From positions 1-23,510 of the IMG/VR virus record IMGVR_UViG_3300028422_001980: 23,510 bases of DNA; one strand, 5' to 3'. This document shows positions 14,576-22,299 of this stretch, piece after piece. Under the pieces are notes generated by a model. It ran no database searches. It was not told where the DNA came from and worked only from the letters and a program-made list of their open reading frames with translations. The translations under genes and the position numbers were made by a program. This stretch comes from a virus. Position 1 is the stretch's first letter; the number at the start of each line of letters is the position of its first letter.

Positions 14576-15583
14576 ATGGCTAGAGCAGACTTGCTCTGTG
14601 ATATAATCAAATATGGTTTGATTAATGACAGTGTTAATTTTAGAAAAGCTGCTGAGGCAATTTGTGCTGAAGAACGTTCAAAGCAGCATGGTGTCTTAGC
14701 AAATAAAATAGAAGAATTATTGAAAAACGCAAAACCATCATACAAAGATATGAGTGCACCTAGCATAATACGAAATGGAATTAACGAACAAACATTAATT
14801 TGGGAGAAAATACCTCAAAAAAGAATAAATGAGTTATTATTACCTAAAAACGTTTTGGAGAGTTGCAACGAAATAATTGAAGAACAATTACGAGGAGATC
14901 TATTGAGATCTTACGGACTTGAACCTCGTAACAAAATGTTATTAGTGGGGCCTCCTGGGAACGGAAAGACCTCATTGGCAGAAGCATTAGCAGAATCTTT
15001 GTCTGTTCCTCTTCTTACAGTACGATATGAGAGTATTGTAGGTTCATATTTAGGTGAAACAGCAAGTAAGCTTTCAAAGCTAATTGAATACGCAAAGTCA
15101 AGACAATGTGTTCTTTTTTTCGATGAATTTGAAACATTGGGCAAAGAGCGTGGTGATATGCACGAAACAGGTGAGATAAAGCGTGTAGTTAGTTCCTTGT
15201 TGTTGCACATTGATTCTTTGCCAAGCTATGTTGTTGTTATTGGTGCAACTAATCATGAAGGGTTACTGGATAAAGCAGCATGGAGAAGGTTCCAAATAAA
15301 ACTAAATTTACCGAAACCTGAGCAAAAAGATCTAGAAAAATTGTATTCTTTGTTTGAAAAACAAAAAAATTTCAAATTTGGTGTTTCTACATTGAATTTG
15401 GCAAAGAAAACAGTAGGTTTATGCTTTGCAGAATGTGAAGAATTAGCTCTGTCAATTTACAGACAGTATGTTTTGAGTCTTCCTAATTCAAATACTAAAA
15501 ATATTACTGAAAACACATTGAAGCTATGGGATGATCAAGTTAAAATCAGTAAAAATCCAAATATGGAAGTAGGTGAAAAATAG
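14576..15583 (+). CDS. AAA+ ATPase paired with a subtilisin-like protease
   Basis: A 335-residue cytoplasmic ATPase. The Walker A loop is GPPGNGKT (125-132), Walker B is LFFDEFE with Asp183-Glu184, sensor 1 is IGATNH, and arginines follow in AAWRRF, where an arginine finger is expected. The N-terminal 110 residues are helical and should be the partner or substrate-binding part. The class resembles FtsH/CDC48-type AAA domains. It starts at an ATG behind GGAGGG and its stop overlaps the protease GTG (TAGTG), so the two products are made together. AAA ATPase-subtilase pairs recur in mobile islands and are suspected conflict systems. The biological role here is inferred. Confidence 0.88.
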   Translation: MARADLLCDIIKYGLINDSVNFRKAAEAICAEERSKQHGVLANKIEELLKNAKPSYKDMSAPSIIRNGINEQTLIWEKIPQKRINELLLPKNVLESCNEIIEEQLRGDLLRSYGLEPRNKMLLVGPPGNGKTSLAEALAESLSVPLLTVRYESIVGSYLGETASKLSKLIEYAKSRQCVLFFDEFETLGKERGDMHETGEIKRVVSSLLLHIDSLPSYVVVIGATNHEGLLDKAAWRRFQIKLNLPKPEQKDLEKLYSLFEKQKNFKFGVSTLNLAKKTVGLCFAECEELALSIYRQYVLSLPNSNTKNITENTLKLWDDQVKISKNPNMEVGEK

Positions 15584-18138
15584 TGAGTGAAAGACCATTG
15601 TTATTATTTCCTGAACCTCAAGTAGCAGATAAAACAAAGGGGCATTCAGTGCCTCCAGGCAAAATCTTCAAACCTAACGCACAAAGGCAGTTTCAACGAC
15701 TAACTCCTGTTTTTGGAGAGTTAACCCGAGCTTTTGCTTTAAAAAATATTGTCGTGCAGCAATCGACAATTGGTATAAATCCAGAATATGCTTTGGTGTT
15801 CGAAGTTATAGGGAGTGTCGATGATTTTTATAAGGCAGTGAATAAAGTTGAAGGACTGGAATGGATTTTTGACCAAACTACAGATAATATTGAACCTGAT
15901 GAATACTTTTATCAACAAAATGATGAAGGAGAAGTTGTTGACACTTCTTTTAACGGTAGAGTATATTGCGTAATGACAAATCTGTCTGCAATGAACGAAT
16001 TATTATCCATGTGGCGAAGATATAGCAATGGAGAAACAAATGTGTTCCCGAGAGGGACTGCTCCGATCAGAAAGGTATTTGAATTACTAAAGAGTATTAG
16101 ATTATGGAATGCGCAAGATCGTATTTATGAAACTAAAGCAATTGAATACTGGAAAGAAGAGTTGGAGTTTACAGGAAAAGATATTGTTACTTTTGAGATT
16201 GAATTGTTTTGTAGAAACAATGAGGATAAAAGAACCAAATCCATTTCAGAAGTAACGTATGCAATTTCCGCATTAGGCGGACATGTATTAAAAATTTGTT
16301 ATATTGAAGAAATATCATATCATTCCCTTCTTGTTAATTTACCAAGAGCCGAAATACAACAGTTGGTGGATAATTATGAAAGTGTTTCTTTAGTTAATGT
16401 TGATGGTATTATGTTTTTTAGACCAATGTGTCAATCGGTTTTTTGCAGTGATGATTCCTCTATTCCGTATGAAAATGAAACAGAAGATACCCAAGACTTG
16501 CAAGACCCAATAATTGCAGTATTGGATGGTATGCCTATGCAAAACCATCGACTATTAAAGAATAGAATTATTGTTGATGATCCAGATGAATATGAAAAAT
16601 ACTATCAAGTTAAAGATAGGAAACACGGAACAGCAATGGCTTCTTTAATTATTCACGGAGATATCAATAGTGGTAGCCCTTCGTTACAAAGAAAAATATA
16701 TTTCAGGCCAATAATGAAACCTTATACAGATTGGCATGATAATTCTATTGAAAAAATTCCTGAAGATGTAATGATAGTTGATTTAATTCATCGTTCAATT
16801 AAAAGAATGATCGAAGGAGAAAACGATGAAAGTCCAGCATCACCTATGGTCAAGGTTATTAACCTCTCAATAGGTGACCCTTATCGGCAGTTTGCTACAA
16901 TAATGAGTCCTTTGGCAAGATTATTGGATTGGTTAAGTTTTAAGTATAAAATACTATTTGTAGTTAGTGCTGGTAATCAATCAAAGTTTGAAGAAGAGTT
17001 CAGCGAACCATTCTCAAATTTTAAAAGTTTATCAATTAATGAAAGAACTGCGAAAGTATATGACTGTTTATCAGATTATAAAAGTTACCTAAGGGTTTTA
17101 TCTCCAGCTGAAACAATCAATAATCTAACTATCGGGGCTACATACTCAGATTTTTGCAAATTAACCGAAAATGAAAGACAAGCATTTGTAGTTGAAAATG
17201 GTTATCCAAGTCCAATTTCAGCTATAGGATTTGGATATAATAAAATGATTAATCCAGATTTATTTTATTATGGAGGCAGAAAGTTTCTTGTTGAGGATTT
17301 GGCAAGACGTAAATCTAGGTGGTTAAATAACACGAATGAACCAGGCTGTAAATCTGCTTCTCCGTTGGCTGATGGTGTTTCAGATGGATGTGCTTTTTCT
17401 TTTGGCACTAGTGATGCTACTGCTCAAATTACACATGAAGCAGGAATTTGCTATGATGTACTATACGATATATTCGTTAACGAAAACGAGAGGGCTTTGC
17501 CACAAAATCATATTGCAACTTTATTAAAATCAATGCTAGTTCATGGTGCATCTTGGGGTAGTATTAGTACTGAATTGGCAACTCATGTGTCAGAAACAAA
17601 TAAAAAATTAACCAGATGGTTAGGGAACGGAATACCTGACGTAGCTAAGGTGCAAGATTGTACTAAGAATAGAGTTACATTAATAGGGTTAGGTGAGCTA
17701 GTGCCAGATGAGGCGCACTTGTATAGGTTGCCATTACCCTTTAACTTTTCAACAGAAAAAATAAAAAGAAAGTTGACAATAACACTATCTTATCTTACTT
17801 CTACTGTTCCTACAAAGCAAAAATACAGAGGCTCGCAGATTTGGTTTGAAGTTAATCAAATTGATAATTTAAAAATGACACGTCAAAATTCAGATTGGCA
17901 AGCTGTTAGAAAAGGAACATTACAACACGAAATATTTTGCGGCGAAAATGCTGTTGTTTGGGATGAAAACAATGAATTAATAATTAAGGTTAATTGTAAA
18001 GATGACGCTATAAAGACAAATGATAAAATACCATATGGAATGTTTGTGACATTCGAAGTTGCTGAAGGAATAGACTTGGATGTTTATACTAAGATTGCAA
18101 GTAAAATCAGAACAACTGTTTCTATACAAAATAATTAG
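15583..18138 (+). CDS. Cytoplasmic S8 (subtilisin-like) serine protease, 851 aa
   Basis: A large protease with no signal peptide, hence probably intracellular. The triad is complete: Asp315 (AVLDGMP), His348 (KHGTAMA) and Ser610 (FGTSDATA), with oxyanion Asn465 (SAGNQS). About 300 residues precede the catalytic domain and include a possible inhibitor-like segment near 225-275. About 200 residues follow it as a beta-rich C-terminal domain. The start is a GTG sharing its G with the ATPase stop. The ATPase probably delivers or gates substrates, or holds the protease in check until a trigger appears. Family is certain; target unknown. Confidence 0.9.
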   Translation: MSERPLLLFPEPQVADKTKGHSVPPGKIFKPNAQRQFQRLTPVFGELTRAFALKNIVVQQSTIGINPEYALVFEVIGSVDDFYKAVNKVEGLEWIFDQTTDNIEPDEYFYQQNDEGEVVDTSFNGRVYCVMTNLSAMNELLSMWRRYSNGETNVFPRGTAPIRKVFELLKSIRLWNAQDRIYETKAIEYWKEELEFTGKDIVTFEIELFCRNNEDKRTKSISEVTYAISALGGHVLKICYIEEISYHSLLVNLPRAEIQQLVDNYESVSLVNVDGIMFFRPMCQSVFCSDDSSIPYENETEDTQDLQDPIIAVLDGMPMQNHRLLKNRIIVDDPDEYEKYYQVKDRKHGTAMASLIIHGDINSGSPSLQRKIYFRPIMKPYTDWHDNSIEKIPEDVMIVDLIHRSIKRMIEGENDESPASPMVKVINLSIGDPYRQFATIMSPLARLLDWLSFKYKILFVVSAGNQSKFEEEFSEPFSNFKSLSINERTAKVYDCLSDYKSYLRVLSPAETINNLTIGATYSDFCKLTENERQAFVVENGYPSPISAIGFGYNKMINPDLFYYGGRKFLVEDLARRKSRWLNNTNEPGCKSASPLADGVSDGCAFSFGTSDATAQITHEAGICYDVLYDIFVNENERALPQNHIATLLKSMLVHGASWGSISTELATHVSETNKKLTRWLGNGIPDVAKVQDCTKNRVTLIGLGELVPDEAHLYRLPLPFNFSTEKIKRKLTITLSYLTSTVPTKQKYRGSQIWFEVNQIDNLKMTRQNSDWQAVRKGTLQHEIFCGENAVVWDENNELIIKVNCKDDAIKTNDKIPYGMFVTFEVAEGIDLDVYTKIASKIRTTVSIQNN

Positions 18139-18208
18139 CCTTTAGGTTTTTCGAAACTCATATTATAAATGTAACAACTATACAGTGATAATGATAAATC
18201 TATATTGT

Positions 18209-18271
18209 ATGTTCTATGAAAAGAGAAAAGCTATTCTGGCTGAGAAAATTCGTGCTTTACTAGGAGGATAA
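18209..18271 (+). pseudogene. Possible gene remnant, 20 codons
   Basis: A short open frame reading FYEKRKAILAEKIRALLGG then TAA. It looks like the C-terminus of a larger helical protein with nothing intact upstream. It sits four bases ahead of another short frame. It could be a decayed gene or chance; I do not recognise a parent family. Confidence 0.25.
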
Positions 18272-18275
18272 CATA

Positions 18276-18359
18276 ATGAGCAATCAATTAACAGGGCGAG
18301 AAATATTACAACATTTGAATATTCCTGATTTAAGACATATTGCAAAAGATAAGGTTTAG
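18276..18359 (+). pseudogene. Possible truncated gene start, 27 codons, with good ribosome binding site
   Basis: An ATG behind AGGAGG begins a 27-residue frame (MSNQLTGREILQHLNIPDLR then HIAKDKV and TAG). The strong ribosome binding site and protein-like composition suggest the beginning of a former gene whose body was deleted. A functional micropeptide cannot be excluded. It is followed by a perfect terminator. The rest of 18139-18484 holds no other gene that I can support. Confidence 0.35.
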
Positions 18360-18392
18360 ATATGTAAAACTGAATATAAGTATATATGGCTT

Positions 18393-18432
18393 ACGCCCTG
18401 CTAGTTTGAAATAAACTAGCAGGGCGTTTTTA
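18393..18432 (+). terminator. Strong intrinsic terminator separating the two defence-like operons
   Basis: The arms ACGCCCTGCTAGTTT (18393-18407) and AAACTAGCAGGGCGT (18413-18427) are perfectly complementary over 15 bases around the loop GAAAT. A run of T follows. It isolates the downstream operon from transcription of the ATPase-protease operon. Confidence 0.93.
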
Positions 18433-18449
18433 AATGGTATGAATAATAA

Positions 18450-18479
18450 TTTACAATAAAATTTTTTTATTATTGTAAA
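18450..18479. promoter_or_regulatory. Inverted repeat just upstream of a promoter, candidate operator
   Basis: TTTACAATAA (18450-18459) is exactly mirrored by TTATTGTAAA (18470-18479) with a 10-base AT spacer. It ends six bases before the -35 hexamer at 18485. The position and symmetry fit a regulator site, most simply for the HTH protein of the same operon. An AT-rich chance palindrome is possible. Confidence 0.5.
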
Positions 18480-18484
18480 AATAA

Positions 18485-18513
18485 TTGACAAGATTAAAAA
18501 TTTTTGCTATTCT
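18485..18513 (+). promoter_or_regulatory. Strong sigma-70 promoter of the three-gene operon
   Basis: Consensus -35 TTGACA (18485-18490), a 17-base spacer, and TATTCT (18508-18513) as -10. The first start codon with its GGAGG lies 20 bases further on, giving a short leader. Confidence 0.75.
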
Positions 18514-18532
18514 AAATTTAGGAGGTAATAAT

Positions 18533-19021
18533 ATGAAAAATAATAGTAAGGAAATTCAAATAAAGCGATTGCAAAATAACCTGTCTTCTATAAGGAAAAT
18601 TGCAGGGTGGACTTCAGAGCAACTAGGTGAGAAGATTGGTGTTACGAAACAAACCATTAGTAACTTAGAAAATCAGAAAACGCCAATGTCACTGATACAA
18701 TATATTGCGATAAGATCCGTATTAGATTATGAAATAGAAAATAATAAAGAAAACACTGTGCTTCCTCAAGTGATTACAATTTTACTTGATAAAGCTGATG
18801 CCATTGATGATAAAGATTATGACAAAGTCAAAGAGGCCGTTTCTGCAGTTTCAATAGCAGCTGCAGGAGGTACTTCAGGGGCGACACTTGCAGCTATGTT
18901 TGCTGGAGTATTAGCTCCAATGGGAGTAATCGGCGCTGGATTATTGGGACCAATAGGAGCAATCGCCGGTGAAACCGCTAGCTGGTTGAAAAAGATATTA
19001 AACAAAAAGGAGAAGAACTGA
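18533..19021 (+). CDS. HTH protein with glycine-rich hydrophobic C-terminus
   Basis: A 162-residue protein; the ATG at 18533 is chosen because GGAGG lies seven bases upstream and the promoter overlaps any earlier start. Residues about 10-65 are an Xre-type HTH (WTSEQLGEKIGVTKQTISNL). Residues about 72-100 are acidic and helical. Residues 103-150 are small and hydrophobic (SIAAAGGTSGATLAAMF, then GVIGAGLLGPIGAIAG), which suggests a glycine-zipper membrane or oligomerising segment, followed by basic KKILNKKEKN. An HTH joined to such a tail is unusual. It is two bases from the next gene, whose product has a similar tail. It could be a regulator, antitoxin or membrane-docked sensor. Confidence 0.8.
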   Translation: MKNNSKEIQIKRLQNNLSSIRKIAGWTSEQLGEKIGVTKQTISNLENQKTPMSLIQYIAIRSVLDYEIENNKENTVLPQVITILLDKADAIDDKDYDKVKEAVSAVSIAAAGGTSGATLAAMFAGVLAPMGVIGAGLLGPIGAIAGETASWLKKILNKKEKN

Positions 19022-19023
19022 TT

Positions 19024-20886
19024 GTGGACTTTACATTAAAAGAAACACTTAAAAATTTGAATCCCTCACCTACAAAACTAGATAATTCAAACATCAAAAG
19101 TATTAAGGAACAATTTCCTGTACCAGTTTCGCACAAAGTGCTATGGGCAGATGTAAAATTTGGAAGAAGAATTTCAGGACTTGTATTGACCGACATTGGA
19201 ATTTTTATAAAGGGAAGTAAAGAAATAATTAATGAAGAAAACTTAAAAATTTCCAATAAGAAAGATAAAATAAATTCAATATACCATTACATTAAATGGG
19301 AGTATTTTGATGTAGATGATTTTAAAATAGACTTATACCAAGATAAATGCAGTGTAAAATTTAATAATAAAAAAGTTGCAGACCTAAGTAGAAATAACAA
19401 TTTTTTTAAACTATACAAGGACACTTACAAAAATATAGTTAAAGAAGCCGTTGTTTCAGCTGAAAATATTTTTGCTGATTTAGAAGCTGTTGTTGCTGAA
19501 AATTTTTCTGCTGTTAATACAAAGACCGGACATGGCGAGATGGCTGAAGAAGCATTAACACTTTTGGATAAATTATCTGGAAAGGATGTAAAAGTTGTTG
19601 GTCGAACAAATGAAAAGAACGGTGCAGATCGATTAGTTGATGGTGTCGAAATTCAAACGAAATATTACTCATCTGGTAAAGGCTGCGTTGATGCATGCTT
19701 TGATAAAACTACAGGTAATTTTCGCTATCAATCAACTAATGGAGAACCTATGCTTGTTGAGGTGCCAAAAGATAAATATGCCGATGCAATCAATGAGTTT
19801 CGTAAGAAAATACTTGAAGGAAAAGTTCCGGGGGTTACTAATCCAGATGATGCATCTAAATATATAAAGCAAGGTAAGCTAACCTATAAGCAAGCATTAA
19901 ATCTTTGTAGACCTGGAACAATTGAATCATTAACATATGATACTGTAACTGGTGCTATTAATTGTTCTTTTGCTTTTGGAATAACTTTTCTTACGACTTT
20001 TATTATTAGTTATTCACAAACTGGGAATCGAAAAGAAGCAATGAATTCAGCCTTTGCTGCTGGCATACAAGTTTTTGGCTTGGCTTTCTTTGCTCATGTT
20101 TTCACTCAGCAAGTTGCCCGTACAACTTTGACAAAACAATTAATTCCTTTAAGCACATACATTGTAAACGCTATGGGGTATAAAACTGTACAAACTATCG
20201 TTAACGCAATTAGATCAATGGCTGGAAAATCAGCAATTTCCGGTGCTGCTGCTATGAAACAGTTAGCTAAAATTTTAAGGAGTAATGTTGTAACTTCAGC
20301 AATTACATTTATTGTTTTCTCCGTTCCGGATACATATAACATTTTTTGTAAGAGACTATCTAAGGCGCAATATACCAAAAATATGTTATCTTTGATTGGC
20401 ACTATGGCAGCTGCAGGAGGAGGTACGTTAGGTACTTCGCTAGTTGTAGCAAAAGTTGGTGCTGAAACAGGCACAATTATTGCACCAGGAGTAGGTACCG
20501 CCATTGGTATAGCTGGTGGTTTAGTTGGGGGTTTGCTTGGGGGAGCTGCAATTAAAGCGGCAGGGGATGCAATAAGAGAAGATGATTCAGTGGTAATAGC
20601 AAGACTATTCAATGGAGTAGTTATTAATATGATTTATGAATATATGCTATCTGAAAGTGAAATAAATGTTGTTATTGAGAAATTTGATTCATTAAAGCCA
20701 AAAGATTTTAAAAAGCTCTTTAAATCTGTCGTTTCTTTTAAAAAACAAGAAAAAATTATTGAAGATTATATTCGCCATTTTTATGAGGAAGTTATCAGAA
20801 GTAGACCTAAAATTTCAGAACCTTCACCATCAGATTTAGTAGAGTTCGTGAAGCAATTTAACTGCGCTGAACAAAATAACATATAA
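19024..20886 (+). CDS. Membrane-associated protein with PH-like and Mrr-like nuclease motifs
   Basis: A 620-residue protein with a GTG start behind AAGGAGAAG. Residues about 35-120 look PH-like (SGLVLTDIGIFIKG, then YHYIKWEYF). Residues about 165-245 carry GHGEMAEEA, then Asp202 in NGADRLVDG and VEIQTKYY (Glu209, Gln211, Lys213), resembling the D...QxK active site of Mrr-type PD-(D/E)XK nucleases. Hydrophobic segments lie at about 311-331 and 343-360, another near 420-435, and a glycine-zipper tract at 461-512 (GIAGGLVGGLLGGAAIKAAG). The C-terminus is soluble. It may be an effector that attacks DNA or membrane. Fold calls are by eye and need profile searches. The gene is co-transcribed with both neighbours. 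Confidence 0.65.
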   Translation: MDFTLKETLKNLNPSPTKLDNSNIKSIKEQFPVPVSHKVLWADVKFGRRISGLVLTDIGIFIKGSKEIINEENLKISNKKDKINSIYHYIKWEYFDVDDFKIDLYQDKCSVKFNNKKVADLSRNNNFFKLYKDTYKNIVKEAVVSAENIFADLEAVVAENFSAVNTKTGHGEMAEEALTLLDKLSGKDVKVVGRTNEKNGADRLVDGVEIQTKYYSSGKGCVDACFDKTTGNFRYQSTNGEPMLVEVPKDKYADAINEFRKKILEGKVPGVTNPDDASKYIKQGKLTYKQALNLCRPGTIESLTYDTVTGAINCSFAFGITFLTTFIISYSQTGNRKEAMNSAFAAGIQVFGLAFFAHVFTQQVARTTLTKQLIPLSTYIVNAMGYKTVQTIVNAIRSMAGKSAISGAAAMKQLAKILRSNVVTSAITFIVFSVPDTYNIFCKRLSKAQYTKNMLSLIGTMAAAGGGTLGTSLVVAKVGAETGTIIAPGVGTAIGIAGGLVGGLLGGAAIKAAGDAIREDDSVVIARLFNGVVINMIYEYMLSESEINVVIEKFDSLKPKDFKKLFKSVVSFKKQEKIIEDYIRHFYEEVIRSRPKISEPSPSDLVEFVKQFNCAEQNNI

Positions 20887-20898
20887 AGGGATGATATA

Positions 20899-21897
20899 AT
20901 GCTTTACAAATTAAATACAAATAAAGAAGATTATATAAAAGTTAATAGAGTGACATTAAAAAGCCTCGGGTGGAAGGAAATTGATTTACAGAAATTGCTA
21001 TCTAAGCATATTCAAGATTTTATTTATTCAAATGAATTAATGACTATATTTAACGAAAGACCAAGACAAGAAGAACCCGATATTTTGGCGTTAGATAAAA
21101 AAGGAGACCTGTATATATTTGAATTAAAACGCTGGAGTTCAAATCAAGAAAATTTGCTCCAGGTTCTTCGCTATGGACAATTATTTGGTAATAGCAATTA
21201 TGATGAGTTAAATGAATTATTTCAGAAATATACTTCATCTCCTTCAACATTGTATGAAACACATAAACAATATTTTGGATTTAATGAGGACTCCTGTGTT
21301 GAAACAGATAATTACAATAAAAATCAGCACTTTTTGATTGTGACAAATGGTTTAGACCAGAAAACCGTTGAAGCTATTGCTTATTGGAAGAAAAATGGAC
21401 TTAATATTGACGCCATTATATATTGGGTTTTTGAAATTAATGAAGAATATTTTATCGAATTTAATATGTTTTCACCTATAGAAGGATTTCTAGAATATGA
21501 AAGTTCTAGTTATGTACTTAATACAAACTACTCAAATAATAAACAACATAATGATGATATGATTAAGAATCATAAGGCAGCAGCTTATTATCCTGGTTGG
21601 AGAGAAAAAATTGAAAAAATCCAAAAGGGAGATACAGTTTTCTTGTATAAAAGTGGCAGCGGAATTGTTGCATACGGAATTGCTAATGGAATTTTGGAAA
21701 AGCGAGATTGTGATGGGAACAAAGATTATGAATACCTTATGAAACTTGATAAATTTGAAGTTTTAAGTACTCCAATGCTTCCATCTAAAATGAAAGAAAT
21801 AACTAACCAAGGGTTCCCGTTTAGAACAACACTGTTTTCTATTAGCGATGAGAGCAGAGATCTTATCATTAAAGAAATTAAAAAAAACTACCTATGA
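20899..21897 (+). CDS. PD-(D/E)XK nuclease with C-terminal EVE/PUA-like domain
   Basis: A 332-residue protein, 12 bases after the previous gene, behind AAAGGGATG. The N-terminal half has a complete nuclease signature: Asp61 (EEPDILAL), Glu75 and Lys77 (IFELKRW), then QVLRYGQLF, as in NucS/DUF91-like and RecB-type nucleases. Residues about 218-332 (AAYYPGWREKIEKIQKGDTV, then FLYKSGSGIVAYGIA) resemble EVE or other PUA-like domains, which read modified bases in restriction systems. The combination suggests modification-dependent cleavage of invading DNA. The nuclease motif is firm; the reader domain is less certain. It is the last gene of the operon. Confidence 0.72.
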   Translation: MLYKLNTNKEDYIKVNRVTLKSLGWKEIDLQKLLSKHIQDFIYSNELMTIFNERPRQEEPDILALDKKGDLYIFELKRWSSNQENLLQVLRYGQLFGNSNYDELNELFQKYTSSPSTLYETHKQYFGFNEDSCVETDNYNKNQHFLIVTNGLDQKTVEAIAYWKKNGLNIDAIIYWVFEINEEYFIEFNMFSPIEGFLEYESSSYVLNTNYSNNKQHNDDMIKNHKAAAYYPGWREKIEKIQKGDTVFLYKSGSGIVAYGIANGILEKRDCDGNKDYEYLMKLDKFEVLSTPMLPSKMKEITNQGFPFRTTLFSISDESRDLIIKEIKKNYL

Positions 21898-22157
21898 ATT
21901 ATGTGTGTATATTAAATCCGTTTATTATCTTACAACAGTCCCTCTATCCCCAAAACCTACTATACGCCCTACAATATGACTACACTACTTTTGGGTAGGT
22001 TGAGTGAAAATAGGCTAAAATAGGCTGTGGACTATTACTGAATGACATGTAAGAGGGTTTTGAGAAATAAGCAAAAATACTGACATTATAAAAGTCCTCT
22101 CGTGCCATATTGAGTTCATGTTATTGGTATAAATTATTCTGCACCCCTCTAAACTAA

Positions 22158-22187
22158 AAATGCACCCATTTTAAAATAGGTGCATTT
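22158..22187 (-). terminator. Hairpin, probable terminator of the integrase transcript
   Basis: AAATGCACC (22158-22166) and GGTGCATTT (22179-22187) are exact complements around an AT palindrome. On the minus strand a run of T follows the second arm. That suits a stop signal downstream of the leftward integrase gene. Confidence 0.55.
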
Positions 22188-22220
22188 GTATCAAAGGTGA
22201 AAGCCTTTGCCAAAATCACT

Positions 22221-22262
22221 CTCCGCAAACCCTTTATTGATACGGGTTCGCGGAGTTTTTTG
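22221..22262 (+). terminator. Intrinsic terminator on the plus strand, possible attachment region
   Basis: CTCCGCAAACCC (22221-22232) pairs with GGGTTCGCGGAG (22244-22255) at 11 of 12 positions, followed by six T. It could end transcription from the operon to the left. It could also be the tail of a host gene at which the tyrosine integrase element inserted, since gene ends are frequent targets. Confidence 0.75.
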
Positions 22263-22275
22263 CTTTTAAAATTTC

Positions 22276-22299
22276 AAATTGTACCCCAAATTGTACCCC
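22276..22299. repeat. Tandem 12-base repeats, candidate integrase arm-type sites
   Basis: AAATTGTACCCC occurs twice back to back, nine bases beyond the integrase stop. Tyrosine integrases of the Tn916/lambda kind bind short repeated arm sites beside the att core. Role inferred from location. Confidence 0.55.

Noticed and set aside
20106-20612. A 168-codon open frame on the minus strand opposite the 620-aa membrane protein
   Set aside because: It mirrors the alanine/glycine-rich zipper region, has biased Ala/Pro composition from reading that repeat backwards, lacks a ribosome binding site, and lies entirely inside a better-supported gene.
22221-22262. Possible tRNA 3' end as integration target
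   Set aside because: The GGGTTCG stretch hints at a T arm, but the sequence folds as one long terminator hairpin. No anticodon or D arm can be fitted upstream, and the T-loop sequence is wrong.
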